From DASUNP01 sp035249305 (GTDB taxonomy: Bacteria > Acidobacteriota > Blastocatellia > UBA7656), in NCBI GenBank assembly GCA_035249305.1, contig DATFGQ010000037.1, positions 74,896 through 138,895 on the forward strand: DNA of 64,000 bases, given 5' to 3'. The translations under genes and the position numbers were made by a program. The notes beneath the pieces are model-generated. The model saw nothing but the letters and a program-made list of their open reading frames with translations. It was not told where the DNA came from and made no database searches. This document shows, piece after piece, positions 50,493 to 59,464 of this stretch. Position 1 is the first letter of the stretch; each line of letters opens with the position of its first letter.

Positions 50493-51610
50493 ACCGCGAG
50501 ATTCGCTCTCTATTCCCGGTCACGGGAAAATACGTTTACCTGAATCACGGGGCCGTGTCGCCGCTGTCGACGCGCGTGCGCGACGCGATGATGAGCCTCG
50601 TCGACGATGTCGTCGAGCGCGGCGCGGTCGGCTACGGCGGCTGGCTTGAGACGTACGAGCGCGCGCGGCAGAGTGCGGCGCGGCTGGTGAACGCGCGCGC
50701 GCACGAGATCGCCTTCATGCGCAATACGTCGGAGGCCATCTGCACGGTCGCAAATGGCATCACCTGGCGCGAAGGCGACACGGTGGTCACATCTAACGTA
50801 GAGTTCCCGTCAAACTTCTACCCCTGGATGCGCATCAGCAACGAGCAAGGGATCAAGATGAAGCTCGCCCCGGAGCGCGAGGGGCGCGTCGATGCCGACG
50901 AGCTGCTTTCGCTCGTCGACGACAGGACGCGGGTGGTGGCTATAAGCTGGGTGCAGTTCGCCAGCGGGTTCCGCTCTGACCTGCGCCGCATAGGCGAGTA
51001 CTGCCGCGAGCGCGACATCATTTTTATGATCGACGCCATTCAAGCTCTAGGCGGGCTGAAGCTCGACGTGGAGCGCGATTATGTCGATGCTTTCGCGGCC
51101 GACGCGCACAAATACCTGCTCGGCCCGGAAGGGGTCGCGCTGCTCTACGTCTCTGACCGCGTGATCGACCGCATAAGGCCCACGGTCGTCGGGTGGACTT
51201 CGGTAAATGACTACGAGAATCATCTCGATTACAGGCTCGACTACCGTGAGGGGGCGCTGCGGTTCGAGTACGGCACGCTGAACACGGCGGGCGTTTACGG
51301 GCTCGGCGCCGCGATCGATCTGTTTCTGGAGGTCGGCCCCGAACGCATTGAAGAGTACCTGCTGAGCTTGAGCGATTACCTGGCCGAACGGTTGAGCGAA
51401 AAAGGCTACGAGGTTGTAAGCTCGCGGCGGCGGGGCGAAACCTCCGCCATCGTCACGTGCAAGCACGAGCGCCACTCGCCTAAAGATCTCTACCGGGTGT
51501 TGCGCGAGAAGAACATCATCACTGCGCCGCGAGCCGGGCGGCTGCGCATCTCCCCGCACTTCTACAACACGCGCGAAGAGATCGACGCGCTCATCGACGC
51601 GCTACCGTAA
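50489..51610 (+). CDS. Class V aminotransferase (cysteine desulfurase-like)
   Basis: A 373-residue PLP enzyme. N-terminal YVYLNHGAVSPLS, then FMRNTSEAICTVANGI (cofactor phosphate binding), VVAISWVQFASGF, IFMIDAIQALGGL (Asp and Gln holding the pyridine), and the PLP lysine in ADAHKYLLGPEGV. Fold-type I class V covers cysteine desulfurases, kynureninase-like enzymes and isopenicillin N epimerase; the catalytic cysteine of desulfurases is not evident, so the reaction is open. Overlaps the asparaginase gene (ATGA), suggesting a shared amino-acid pathway. Confidence 0.9.
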   Translation: MNREIRSLFPVTGKYVYLNHGAVSPLSTRVRDAMMSLVDDVVERGAVGYGGWLETYERARQSAARLVNARAHEIAFMRNTSEAICTVANGITWREGDTVVTSNVEFPSNFYPWMRISNEQGIKMKLAPEREGRVDADELLSLVDDRTRVVAISWVQFASGFRSDLRRIGEYCRERDIIFMIDAIQALGGLKLDVERDYVDAFAADAHKYLLGPEGVALLYVSDRVIDRIRPTVVGWTSVNDYENHLDYRLDYREGALRFEYGTLNTAGVYGLGAAIDLFLEVGPERIEEYLLSLSDYLAERLSEKGYEVVSSRRRGETSAIVTCKHERHSPKDLYRVLREKNIITAPRAGRLRISPHFYNTREEIDALIDALP

Positions 51611-51612
51611 GA

Positions 51613-51717
51613 GCAGTTTCCAGTTTTTAGTTTTTAGTTTTTAGTTCTTGGGCTTGTCGAAAAGTTAGCGGCAAACGACGGATGGCTAAAAACTGAAAAC
51701 TGGAAACTAAAAACTGT
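51613..51717. repeat. Inverted heptamer array at a convergent junction
   Basis: Left arm 51613-51648 (CAGTTTC, CAGTTTTTAG, TTTTTAG), right arm 51686-51717 (CTAAAAACTGAAAACTGG, AAACTAAAAACTG), loop about 38 bases. It is the same unit type as the array at 25192-25302. It lies between the converging class V enzyme and YkgJ genes. Confidence 0.85.
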
Positions 51718-51718
51718 C

Positions 51719-52285
51719 TTAGTCCGCGCTGTCGGCTGCTTCTTTCAGCTTTCGCTTCGCCAGTTGCTCGCGCACGCCTTGCGTGTAGAGCCTGATGAAT
51801 TCAATGATGCTCAGCGTCTGCGGCGAGCCTTCGTAATAGAAGGTGCAGGCGTTGCCCACCTCGCGCTGGAGCAGTTTCAAGTCCATGGGGTCGAGCGGGA
51901 ATTTGACGCAGGCGTTCGGCGCGTGCGCCGTGGTGTAGATCGCGCATCGCGTGTTGTATGGCCCTTCGTCTATGAAGAAGGGGCACTGGAACTGTATCTT
52001 GCAGCAGAGGCCGCACCTATTACACTCGCCGCGCTGGTAAGCCTTGTAACGCAAAACGAGGTTGTCGGGCAGGACGTTAGCAAGAAGCGTCCGCCGCAAG
52101 GCCGCCCAGGTGTGCAGCGAGAAGGGCGAGCGCACCACCTTCTTCGCCACAGCGCGCGTCATCTGCCAGTACATCCAGCGGCGCGAGGGTAGTTCCGGCG
52201 GCAGTTCCGCCATTTTCGTTTCACCCGAAATTATGTTATCGAAGACATGAAGGACATGGCCGCGCTCTTCTTTCTGCTGTGTCAT
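51719..52285 (-). CDS. YkgJ-family cysteine-cluster protein
   Basis: A 188-residue protein with a YkgJ-type zinc or iron cluster: CNRCGLCCKIQFQCPFF then RCAIY and NACVKFP, eight cysteines in the family spacing. Cysteine-cluster proteins of this family may bind Zn or Fe-S and are of unknown function. Two start codons are possible: ATG 52285 with AAAGGG upstream (chosen) and ATG 52213. No signal peptide. The stop is at the edge of the repeat. Confidence 0.85.
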   Translation of the reverse strand: MTQQKEERGHVLHVFDNIISGETKMAELPPELPSRRWMYWQMTRAVAKKVVRSPFSLHTWAALRRTLLANVLPDNLVLRYKAYQRGECNRCGLCCKIQFQCPFFIDEGPYNTRCAIYTTAHAPNACVKFPLDPMDLKLLQREVGNACTFYYEGSPQTLSIIEFIRLYTQGVREQLAKRKLKEAADSAD

Positions 52286-52495
52286 TATTAGCCCTTTTCA
52301 ATCTCAGATCATGCCAGACAAAAAGCGGAAAGCAATTACTATTCGGTGTGAAGCGTCTCACGAATTGAAGCTGCAAAACCCGGCTGTGGCAACAACATTA
52401 TAGTAACACCAACCTTGAGGGCCGGGCAAACGGGCCTCAGACGGCCTATCACAGGTTTGATTTTTCGAAGGCGGCGAAGATATTCTGAGCGCGCT

Positions 52496-52876
52496 ATGCG
52501 GTCGCCGAGGTTCTGCTCCGAGTGCGGTGAAAAGCTACTGGCACGACCCGGTCGCGGGTCGCGCGCCCGCGCCTTCTGCAAAGAGTGCGCTCCGCCGGCC
52601 TGGCGCTCGCGCATCTTCGCGGTCGCGGCGCTCTTTGTTTTGATGACGCTCAGTTTCGCCGCGGGCCGCTACACCGTCGAGCGCGAGCCCTTCAATTTTA
52701 TCGGCACGCCCGTCGATCTCGCCGCCGCACCCGAAAACGATTCCTTGCCCGCTCAAGCCCCGACCGAGCCCGCCGAGGCGGCTACGGCTCTGTGCGGCGC
52801 GCCCACCAAGTCAGGAGCCCCTTGCCGGAGGCGAGTACGCGGCGGCGGCTACTGTTTCCAGCACCGAAGAAAATAA
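52496..52876 (+). CDS. Small membrane protein with two zinc-binding motifs
   Basis: About 126 residues. The N-terminal zinc ribbon has CSECGEKLL and CKEC; one membrane helix follows (IFAVAALFVLMTLSFAAG), then a Pro/Ala linker, and a C-terminal CGAPTKSGAPCRRRV...GYCFQH, a second cysteine/histidine zinc motif. The C-terminal motif would be periplasmic if the N-terminus is cytosolic. Function unknown. ATG 52496 was chosen because the frame upstream is basic and lacks support. Its stop adjoins a heptamer array. Confidence 0.65.
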   Translation: MRSPRFCSECGEKLLARPGRGSRARAFCKECAPPAWRSRIFAVAALFVLMTLSFAAGRYTVEREPFNFIGTPVDLAAAPENDSLPAQAPTEPAEAATALCGAPTKSGAPCRRRVRGGGYCFQHRRK

Positions 52877-53107
52877 GTCCTGAGTGCTGAGTCCTGAGTC
52901 CTGAGTAGTGTCTGAAAAGCCCCGCAGGGGCTCAATGTCTGTAAGATGCCGCCGCGAGTGTCGGCCAACCCCGTAGGGGTTGTATGTTTGATATTCAACC
53001 CCTACGGGGTTGGGGCGTACTTACGCTATTGTTCTACAAACATCCGGCTCCTACGGAGCCGAGTAGCTTGCTGTTACTCAGCACTCAGGACTCAGCACTC
53101 AGGACTT
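52876..53107. repeat. Palindrome cluster F inside a heptamer inverted array
   Basis: Heptamers GTCCTGA/GTGCTGA (52877-52906) and their complement CTCAGCA/CTCAGGA (53077-53107) bracket hairpins: GCCCCGCAGGGGC (52919), AACCCCGTAGGGGTT (52968) paired with AACCCCTACGGGGTT (52997), and GGCTCCTACGGAGCC (53046). This cluster lacks the composite 140-bp element but shares the nested layout with cluster E. Confidence 0.88.
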
Positions 53108-53212
53108 TAGAATTCACGCCGCGCTTGTTATTATTGATGATTAGAAGGGCATTCGTCGGCCCTGCTGCTCGCCGCAGTCGTTCACGTTTCAAACTGCCTC
53201 ACTAATGTCGAG

Positions 53213-54265
53213 ATGAAAAAATCCTTGTTCAAGAAGCTTGAGATCGCTTCGCTCGTCGCGGGGCTTGCCTTGTTCGTCTACCTGATAAAGCGGACGGGGC
53301 TTGACGAGATAGCCCGCTATTTTCAACTGATGGGCTGGGGGTTCGCTTTGATCCTCGCGCTCTCGGGCGTGCGGAACCTGTTGCGCGCCGGCTCGTGGTT
53401 TTTTTCGATAGACCCCCGTCACCGCGCTTTGAGTTTCTGGTCGCTAACAAACGTCATGCTCGCGGGCGAAGCCATCAAGTATCTCACCGCGACGGGGCCG
53501 CTCTTAGGCGAGCCGGCCAAAGCGGCCATGGTCCGCCGCCAGGTCCCGCTGCTCGCGGGGTTCTCTTCGATAGTCGTCGAAAACCTCATCTACAACCTCT
53601 CGGTAGCGCTCTTCATGTTCGCCGGGCTCCCGGCGCTCGCCATGCTCGTAGAGGTCCCCGACAGGCTGAAGACGGCGGGCTACGTTTTTGCGGCCGCCAC
53701 GGTCGTCGCGCTTTTCGTCTCGTGGCTCGCGATAAGGGGGCGCTGGTACGTCTTCGCGCGGGTGCTTGAGCGGTGGGCTCGCGCCCGCGCGGGCAAAAGC
53801 GGGCGGATAGAGAAGGCGGCCTCGCGCACGCGCTCGCTCGAAGAGAGCATATACTCGTTTTACGAACAGCGGCGCGGGGCGTTCTTCTTGATCCTCGGGC
53901 TCAACATGGCCGCGCACCTCGTCAACGTGATCGAAGTCTACGTGATACTCGCGCTTATAGAGCAGCCCGCCTCGCTTTCGGCTGGCTTCGTCGTGGAGTC
54001 CGTCACGAAGATCATCAACGCCGCCTTCTTTTTCGTGCCGACGCGCGCGGGCGTTTACGAGAGCGGGAACGAATTCGTGTTGCAGGCCCTCGGCATGAGC
54101 ACGGGCGCGGGCGTCGCGCTTGCGATCATACGGAAGCTGAGGGCCTTCGCCTGGGCGGGGTACGGGCTCGCCGTGATTCTCATGCTGACGGTCAAGGACC
54201 GTCGCGCCGAGCCGGGCGACACGGGCGCGGGCGAGGGGATTGACAAGTCGCCTCAAAAGCTATAA
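53213..54265 (+). CDS. Flippase-like integral membrane protein (LPG synthase TM-region family)
   Basis: A 350-residue protein with about eight membrane helices of the lysylphosphatidylglycerol-synthase transmembrane (UPF0104/AglD-like) family. Typical segments are MGWGFALILALSGVRNLLRA, GPLLGEPAKAAMVRR, VVENLIYNLSVALFMF and the late FFVPTRAGVYESGNEFVLQA. Such proteins act as putative lipid or lipid-linked sugar flippases, or as the membrane part of MprF. No catalytic aminoacyl-transferase domain is attached. ATG 53213; the C-terminal tail is polar. Confidence 0.85.
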   Translation: MKKSLFKKLEIASLVAGLALFVYLIKRTGLDEIARYFQLMGWGFALILALSGVRNLLRAGSWFFSIDPRHRALSFWSLTNVMLAGEAIKYLTATGPLLGEPAKAAMVRRQVPLLAGFSSIVVENLIYNLSVALFMFAGLPALAMLVEVPDRLKTAGYVFAAATVVALFVSWLAIRGRWYVFARVLERWARARAGKSGRIEKAASRTRSLEESIYSFYEQRRGAFFLILGLNMAAHLVNVIEVYVILALIEQPASLSAGFVVESVTKIINAAFFFVPTRAGVYESGNEFVLQALGMSTGAGVALAIIRKLRAFAWAGYGLAVILMLTVKDRRAEPGDTGAGEGIDKSPQKL

Positions 54266-54330
54266 AGGGTCTCATCTGGCGAGCCTACCAGGCCAACAAC
54301 GAACAAGCTTGAATAGCGTTGAGAGGAAAG

Positions 54331-55161
54331 ATGAGACATTTCCGAATGAGCTTTATCGCGACAATTACCTTTGCGCTTCTCCTGCCCGCAGGCGCGATCG
54401 CACAGCAGAAGGCTGCGACAAGCTCTACCGCTCGCTTTAAATATCAGCCGGACAAGATTGAAGTCGGCACGGTTTATCACTACACCAAGTCGAACCTCGA
54501 CGGCTCAAAGCCCATCACCGTGTCGATATTCGTCACGGCGAAAGATCGCCTTGAGGTGACGAAAGCCGAAGAGGGCAACATAGACTCGGCTCATGTCATA
54601 GCCGAGATGGACTGGAATAAGTTTTCGGCCGTCAGGCTCAACGCGGGCGTGATACTCAAAGACGGCTCGCGCCAGCAGCGCGTCACGCTTGAGCTCTCGA
54701 CAAAAGATGACTCGGTTCTAATAAAGGTCGCGGGCCGGGAGAAGATTGTCGCGGTCGGCCATTACCCGTTCCACATTTACAACTTCGATTTCGTCAGCTT
54801 GAACTTTATCTTCCGCCACCTAGTTGACCCCAAGTCTGGATTCGAGATAGGAATCGGCGACCCTACTTTTGATGAGAATATATTTGCTTACAAAGGCAAA
54901 GCTTCGTTTCAATATGTCGGAGACGAAAAGCTTCACGGCGTCGATTGCCACAAGTACCGCGTCGGCGGAGAAGCCTTCGGCGGCCGCGAGGGCGCGATCT
55001 GGGTGAACAAGAAACGAGGCCACGTCGAAAACATCGAGATCCCGGTCAGGGATAATCCCGACTGGAAGGATTTCAAATTCGAGCTGAAGGCCATTCAAAA
55101 GATGACCCCTGAAGAGTGGAAAGAGTTTATGTTCTCAAACATAGGCAAGCGCCCCTATTGA
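54331..55161 (+). CDS. Periplasmic protein of unknown function, DUF3108-like
   Basis: A 276-residue protein with a Sec signal (FIATITFALLLPAGAIAQ) and a beta-rich mature part. The general pattern (VTLELSTKDDSVLIKVAGRE, GVDCHKYRVGGEAFGGREGA, IWVNKKRGHVENIEIPVRD) resembles proteins with a DUF3108-type fold, often beta-barrel or lipid-associated; the match is tentative. ATG 54331 has GAGAGGAAAG upstream; a TTG 12 bases earlier is less likely. Confidence 0.55.
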   Translation: MRHFRMSFIATITFALLLPAGAIAQQKAATSSTARFKYQPDKIEVGTVYHYTKSNLDGSKPITVSIFVTAKDRLEVTKAEEGNIDSAHVIAEMDWNKFSAVRLNAGVILKDGSRQQRVTLELSTKDDSVLIKVAGREKIVAVGHYPFHIYNFDFVSLNFIFRHLVDPKSGFEIGIGDPTFDENIFAYKGKASFQYVGDEKLHGVDCHKYRVGGEAFGGREGAIWVNKKRGHVENIEIPVRDNPDWKDFKFELKAIQKMTPEEWKEFMFSNIGKRPY

Positions 55162-55295
55162 TTGCAAAAAGATTGTGATGATTGACACACGGCGGGCTCT
55201 GTGTTCAAACCTATCCGCCTCAAGAACGAACAAGAAGGGTTGTAGTAAGCTGGGTTAATCCAGAAGACAGGCAGATTCCTCAACAGCCGGTCATT

Positions 55296-55356
55296 TCAAA
55301 CAGCGCCCGCTTTGCGGCGACCCGGATTACCATTTTGAAATCTGAAATCTCAGATG
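55296..55356. repeat. Partial heptamer-type inverted repeat
   Basis: Left arm GGTCATTTCAAA (about 55298-55309) and right arm TTTTGAAATCTGAAATCTCAGATGACC in part (55333-55359), of the same TGAAATC unit as the arrays at 6802 and 19633 but more degenerate. It lies at the convergent junction before the aconitase stop. The rest of the 204-base gap holds nothing else I can name. Confidence 0.55.
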
Positions 55357-55365
55357 ACCTCGGCT

Positions 55366-58239
55366 TCAGGCCACGAGCTGGCGGAGCACGTAAGGCAGGA
55401 TGCCGCCGTGGCGGTAGTAATCTATCTCTATAGGCGTGTCTATGCGAATGTTGACGGTCGTCTCTTCCGTCTCGCCGCCCGCGCGGTGAATGACGAGCGT
55501 CACCTCCTGGCGCGGCTTGATCTCGCCTTCAAGCCCTACGAGGTCGAACGTCTCGCTCCCGTCGAGCCTCAACGACTGCGCGCTGACGCCTTCTTTGAAC
55601 TGGCATGGCAGCACGCCCATCCCGACGAGGTTGCTGCGGTGTATTCGCTCGAAGCTCTGGGCTATGACAACCTTTACGCCCAGAAGCAACGTACCCTTGG
55701 CCGCCCAGTCGCGCGAGCTGCCCGTGCCATACTCCTGCCCTGCGAAGACTATGAGCGGCGTCCTGTTGGCTTGATAACGTATCGAAGCGTCGTAGATGCT
55801 CATCGCCTCGCCGGTAGGCTGGTGTATGGTGAAGCCGCCTTCCGTGCCCGGAACCATCAGGTTCTTGATTCGCACGTTGGCGAACGTGCCGCGCGTCATC
55901 ACACGGTCGTTGCCGCGCCGCGCGCCGTAGCTGTTGAAGTCTTGAATCTCAACGCCCTTCTCTTGCAGGTAGAGCCCGGCCGGCGCCGACGGCTTGATCG
56001 CGCCCGCGGGGCTTATGTGATCCGTCGTAACCGAGTCGCCGAATATCGCCAGCGGTCGCGCGCCTTTTATGTCGCAGAACCGGCCCGCATCCATGCTGAA
56101 GCGCTCGAAGTAAGGCGGCTCCTGTATGTAGGTCGATTGAGGGTCCCAGTCGTAGACATCGCCCACCGTGCTCGGTATCTCGTTCCACATAGGGTTCTGC
56201 TCTTCGAAGTTGCTGTAGAGCTTTCGGTAGGTATCGGCGTCGAAGGCCTGGCGCATGAAGTCGCGCACCTCGTCCGTCCCCGGCCAGATGTCGCGCAGGT
56301 AGACGGGGCTCCCGTCGCTCGCGCGCCCTAGCGGGTCTGTAGACATGTTTATGTTGACCGTGCCCGCCAGCGCGAAGGCGACGACCAGCGGCGGGCTCAT
56401 GAGGAAGTTGGCCTTTATTGATTGGTGGACGCGTGCCTCGAAGTTGCGGTTGCCGCTCAGCACGCTGGCCGCGACGATGTCGTTATGGTTGATCGCGTCC
56501 TCTATGCACGGGTCGAGCGGCCCCGAGTTGCCTATGCAGGTCGTGCAGCCGTAGCCGACGAGGTTGAAGCCTATCTGGTTGAGGTACTGTTGCAGCCCCG
56601 TGCGCTCAAGGTAGTCCGTGACGACGCGCGAGCCGGGCGCGAGCGACGCCTTGACCGCGGGCCGCAGTGTCAGCCCGCGCTCTACGGCCTTCTTGGCAAG
56701 CAGCCCGGCCGCGAGCATCACGCTCGGGTTAGACGTGTTAGTGCAAGAGGTGATCGCCGCTATCAACACGTCGCCGTGCGTTAACTCGACCGTGCCCTTC
56801 GGGAACTCTTCTTCGAGAATATCTTCGACCCGGTCGGGCGTAGGCCGGTTGTTCATCATCTCTATTTCGGTGAGCGCGGCCGTGTTCTTCTCGCTCGACA
56901 AACCCGCGCCTTCCGGTACAGTCTCGGCGGCCTGCTCGCCGCCGCCGGCCAGCGGCTGGTCGATCTCGTCGTTGCACAGCCCTATGCGAGTGCGGATGCG
57001 CTTATCGACGTCGTCGGCCGATTTGTTATAGCCGTTTTCGCTGAACGGCTTGACGAGCAGCTCGCCGAAGCGCTCTTTGATCTCGGGCAAGTTTATGCGG
57101 TCCTGCGGCCGCTTCGGTCCCGACACGCTCGGCTCGACCGAGCCAAGGTCTAAGTCGAGCAGGGTGCTGTATGAACACTCGCCTTTGCGCGGCATGCCGA
57201 ACATGCCTTGAGCCGTAAAATAGTTGCGCACGGTTTCGACCTGCTCGTCCGTGCGCCCTGTGGCTTTGTAGTAAGAGCAGGTCTCTTCGTCGACGGGGAA
57301 GAAGCCCATAGTCGCGCCGTATTCCGGCGACATGTTGGCTATCGTCGCGCGGTCCGTGGCCGAAAGCGTCGCCGCGCCTTCGCCGTGATACTCGACAAAC
57401 TTGCCCACGACCTTCGCCCGCCTCAGCATCTCTGTGATGTGCAGCACGAGGTCCGTGGCCGTCACCCCCTCGTTCAGATGACCCGACATGTGCACGCCCA
57501 CAACGTCGGGCGTCAGGAAGTAGACGGGCTGGCCGAGCATGCCGGCTTCGGCCTCGATGCCGCCGACGCCCCAGCCGACTACGCCGAGGCCGTTGATCAT
57601 CGTCGTGTGCGAGTCTGTTCCTACGAGCGTGTCCGGGTAGTAGATGCCGTCGCGCTCGACCACGCCTTTGGCCAGGTATTCGAGATTGACCTGGTGGCAG
57701 ATGCCTATTCCGGGCGGGACGACGTTGAAGCCGTTGAACGCCTGCATGCCCCACTTGAGGAACTGATAGCGGGCGCGGTTGCGCTTGAACTCCATCTGCA
57801 TGTTGAGCGTGAGCGCGTCGGGTATGCTCGAAAAATCGACCTGGACCGAATGGTCTATGACCAGGTCGACGGGGACGAGCGGCTCTATGAGCTTCGGGTC
57901 GCGCCCCAGCCGCGCGACGGCCGAGCGCATCGCGGCAAGGTCGACTAGGAGCGGGACGCCCGTGAAGTCCTGCAGCAGTATGCGCGCGACGATGAAGGGT
58001 ATCTCTTCGGTGCGCTCGGCGGCGGGCTCCCAGTTGGCGAGCCGTCGCACGTTCTCCTCGGTGATGCGCTTGCGGTCGTAGTTGCGCAAGACCGATTCGA
58101 GGACTATGCGAATGCTGACCGGCAGGCGAGAGACTTCGCCCACGCCCTCGCGTTCGAGCTGCGGCAGCGAGTAGAGCTCGCCCGTCAGGTTGCGGTTGAC
58201 AGTGAAGGTCTGGAGTGAGTTGAAAAGGTTGTGTGTCAT
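55366..58239 (-). CDS. acnA: Aconitate hydratase (AcnA/IRP type)
   Basis: A 957-residue aconitase of the TCA cycle, converting citrate to isocitrate with a [4Fe-4S] cluster. Cluster cysteines are Cys499 (AAITSCTNTSNPSVM), Cys565 and Cys568 (GYGCTTCIGNSG), with the usual 66- and 3-residue spacing. The mobile domain has EYGTGSSRDWAAKG and SFERIHRSNLVGMGVLP. The protein is about 64 residues longer than E. coli AcnA before Cys499; much of the excess lies around residues 435-490, a Glu/Ala/Pro-rich stretch. It stands alone and is transcribed convergently with the DUF3108-like gene. Confidence 0.96.
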   Translation of the reverse strand: MTHNLFNSLQTFTVNRNLTGELYSLPQLEREGVGEVSRLPVSIRIVLESVLRNYDRKRITEENVRRLANWEPAAERTEEIPFIVARILLQDFTGVPLLVDLAAMRSAVARLGRDPKLIEPLVPVDLVIDHSVQVDFSSIPDALTLNMQMEFKRNRARYQFLKWGMQAFNGFNVVPPGIGICHQVNLEYLAKGVVERDGIYYPDTLVGTDSHTTMINGLGVVGWGVGGIEAEAGMLGQPVYFLTPDVVGVHMSGHLNEGVTATDLVLHITEMLRRAKVVGKFVEYHGEGAATLSATDRATIANMSPEYGATMGFFPVDEETCSYYKATGRTDEQVETVRNYFTAQGMFGMPRKGECSYSTLLDLDLGSVEPSVSGPKRPQDRINLPEIKERFGELLVKPFSENGYNKSADDVDKRIRTRIGLCNDEIDQPLAGGGEQAAETVPEGAGLSSEKNTAALTEIEMMNNRPTPDRVEDILEEEFPKGTVELTHGDVLIAAITSCTNTSNPSVMLAAGLLAKKAVERGLTLRPAVKASLAPGSRVVTDYLERTGLQQYLNQIGFNLVGYGCTTCIGNSGPLDPCIEDAINHNDIVAASVLSGNRNFEARVHQSIKANFLMSPPLVVAFALAGTVNINMSTDPLGRASDGSPVYLRDIWPGTDEVRDFMRQAFDADTYRKLYSNFEEQNPMWNEIPSTVGDVYDWDPQSTYIQEPPYFERFSMDAGRFCDIKGARPLAIFGDSVTTDHISPAGAIKPSAPAGLYLQEKGVEIQDFNSYGARRGNDRVMTRGTFANVRIKNLMVPGTEGGFTIHQPTGEAMSIYDASIRYQANRTPLIVFAGQEYGTGSSRDWAAKGTLLLGVKVVIAQSFERIHRSNLVGMGVLPCQFKEGVSAQSLRLDGSETFDLVGLEGEIKPRQEVTLVIHRAGGETEETTVNIRIDTPIEIDYYRHGGILPYVLRQLVA

Positions 58240-58294
58240 AAGCTTTCAAGCGTCAGTAGAAGAAGGTGGTGCTGCACAGCTACTGAATTCAAGT

Positions 58295-59287
58295 TTAAGT
58301 GCCGCGTTCCGCTTCGTCAAGCGAGCCACCTTCTTCAACGACGACGCGGTCTCGCTCGATGCGAATCGCGCCCGCGCGAAAGCGCAGATCGCGCTGCGGG
58401 AATGGGATCTCGATGCCGTGCTCGCGGAAGGCGCTGTCGATCTGATAATTGAGCTTGCTCCGGATCTGCGGGTGCTTGTGAGGTTCTGTTATCCAGACGC
58501 GTATCTCGAAATCGAGCGCCGAATCGCCGAAGCCTCTGAAGTGCGGGCGCGGAGGCGGATCGGGCAGGACCTCTTTGACCGCCCTGGCCGCCTGTACGAG
58601 CGCGGCAGACACTTTCTGAAGGTCGCTGCCGTAGGCCACGCCCACGGGCACGTCTATGCGAACGGGCTCGTTGTTGTAAGACCAGTTGATGAACTTGCGC
58701 TGGACAAGCTGAGAGTTCGGCACGATGACGGCCATGTTCTCGTTGGTGATTATCAGCGTCGAGCGCACGCGTATGTTCGCCACGCGCCCCTCGACGTCGT
58801 CTATCTTTATGCGGTCGCCCACGCGGATGGGCCTCTCGAAAAGCAGTATGAAGCCCGACACCATGTCCGACGCGATGTATTGCAACCCGAAGCCTATGCC
58901 TACGGACAGGAACCCCAGTATGACGGCCACGCTCGTCAAGTCGATCGAGAAGCCGACCTTCAACCCGTAGATAAGACCTATCGTAATAATGAGGTAATGA
59001 AGCACCCTCAAGAGCGTGTACTGTAGCCCCGCGTCTATGTGCGACCTCGGCAGCACGCGCTTTTTCAAGAACCGCCTGGCGTAGCGGCTGACGAGCCACG
59101 CGATTATTATCACGGCGATGAGCAGCAGCAGGCTGAGCGCGGATACTTTGAACTCCTTCTGATTTACGAAAGGGTAATTCAGGTAGTAGATGATCTTCTC
59201 TAGGATCGTGTCGCCGAGCGAGGGCGGCGCGATCTGTTCGGTGTCCGAAGAAGGCGGCGGCGGGGCTACGGGTTCTTGAAAAAACAA
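58295..59287 (-). CDS. Small-conductance mechanosensitive channel (MscS family)
   Basis: A 330-residue MscS-type channel that opens on membrane tension. An N-terminal periplasmic/cytosolic stretch is followed by three membrane helices (VSALSLLLLIAVIIIAWLV; VLHYLIITIGLIYGLKVG; the pore helix SVAVILGFLSVGIGFGLQYI), then the beta domain (FERPIRVGDRIKIDDVEGRV, ADIRVRS-type segment read here as ANIRVRSTLI) and C-terminal cytoplasmic portion. The Pro-rich first 30 residues are unusual. It ends 55 bases upstream of the acnA start and may share its promoter region in the same direction. Confidence 0.93.
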   Translation of the reverse strand: MFFQEPVAPPPPSSDTEQIAPPSLGDTILEKIIYYLNYPFVNQKEFKVSALSLLLLIAVIIIAWLVSRYARRFLKKRVLPRSHIDAGLQYTLLRVLHYLIITIGLIYGLKVGFSIDLTSVAVILGFLSVGIGFGLQYIASDMVSGFILLFERPIRVGDRIKIDDVEGRVANIRVRSTLIITNENMAVIVPNSQLVQRKFINWSYNNEPVRIDVPVGVAYGSDLQKVSAALVQAARAVKEVLPDPPPRPHFRGFGDSALDFEIRVWITEPHKHPQIRSKLNYQIDSAFREHGIEIPFPQRDLRFRAGAIRIERDRVVVEEGGSLDEAERGT

Positions 59288-59464
59288 GATTCGGTCTCCC
59301 GGTCGTGTGATGATGATTCAAGCGCGGGGAGGTAATCAAAAAGCGCCACCAGTATCTATAACTATATCACCCCGGCGCGGCCCCAGTCACAGCTAATTCA
59401 GTTTTGACAAAGCGGTTGATATAATACTCGTCGCAGCAGATCGAAACCCGAAGGAGTATCGAGG

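Noticed and set aside
57026..58249. A 407-codon frame within acnA on the same strand
   Set aside because: Arg/Pro-rich out-of-frame reading of the aconitase gene without any motif.
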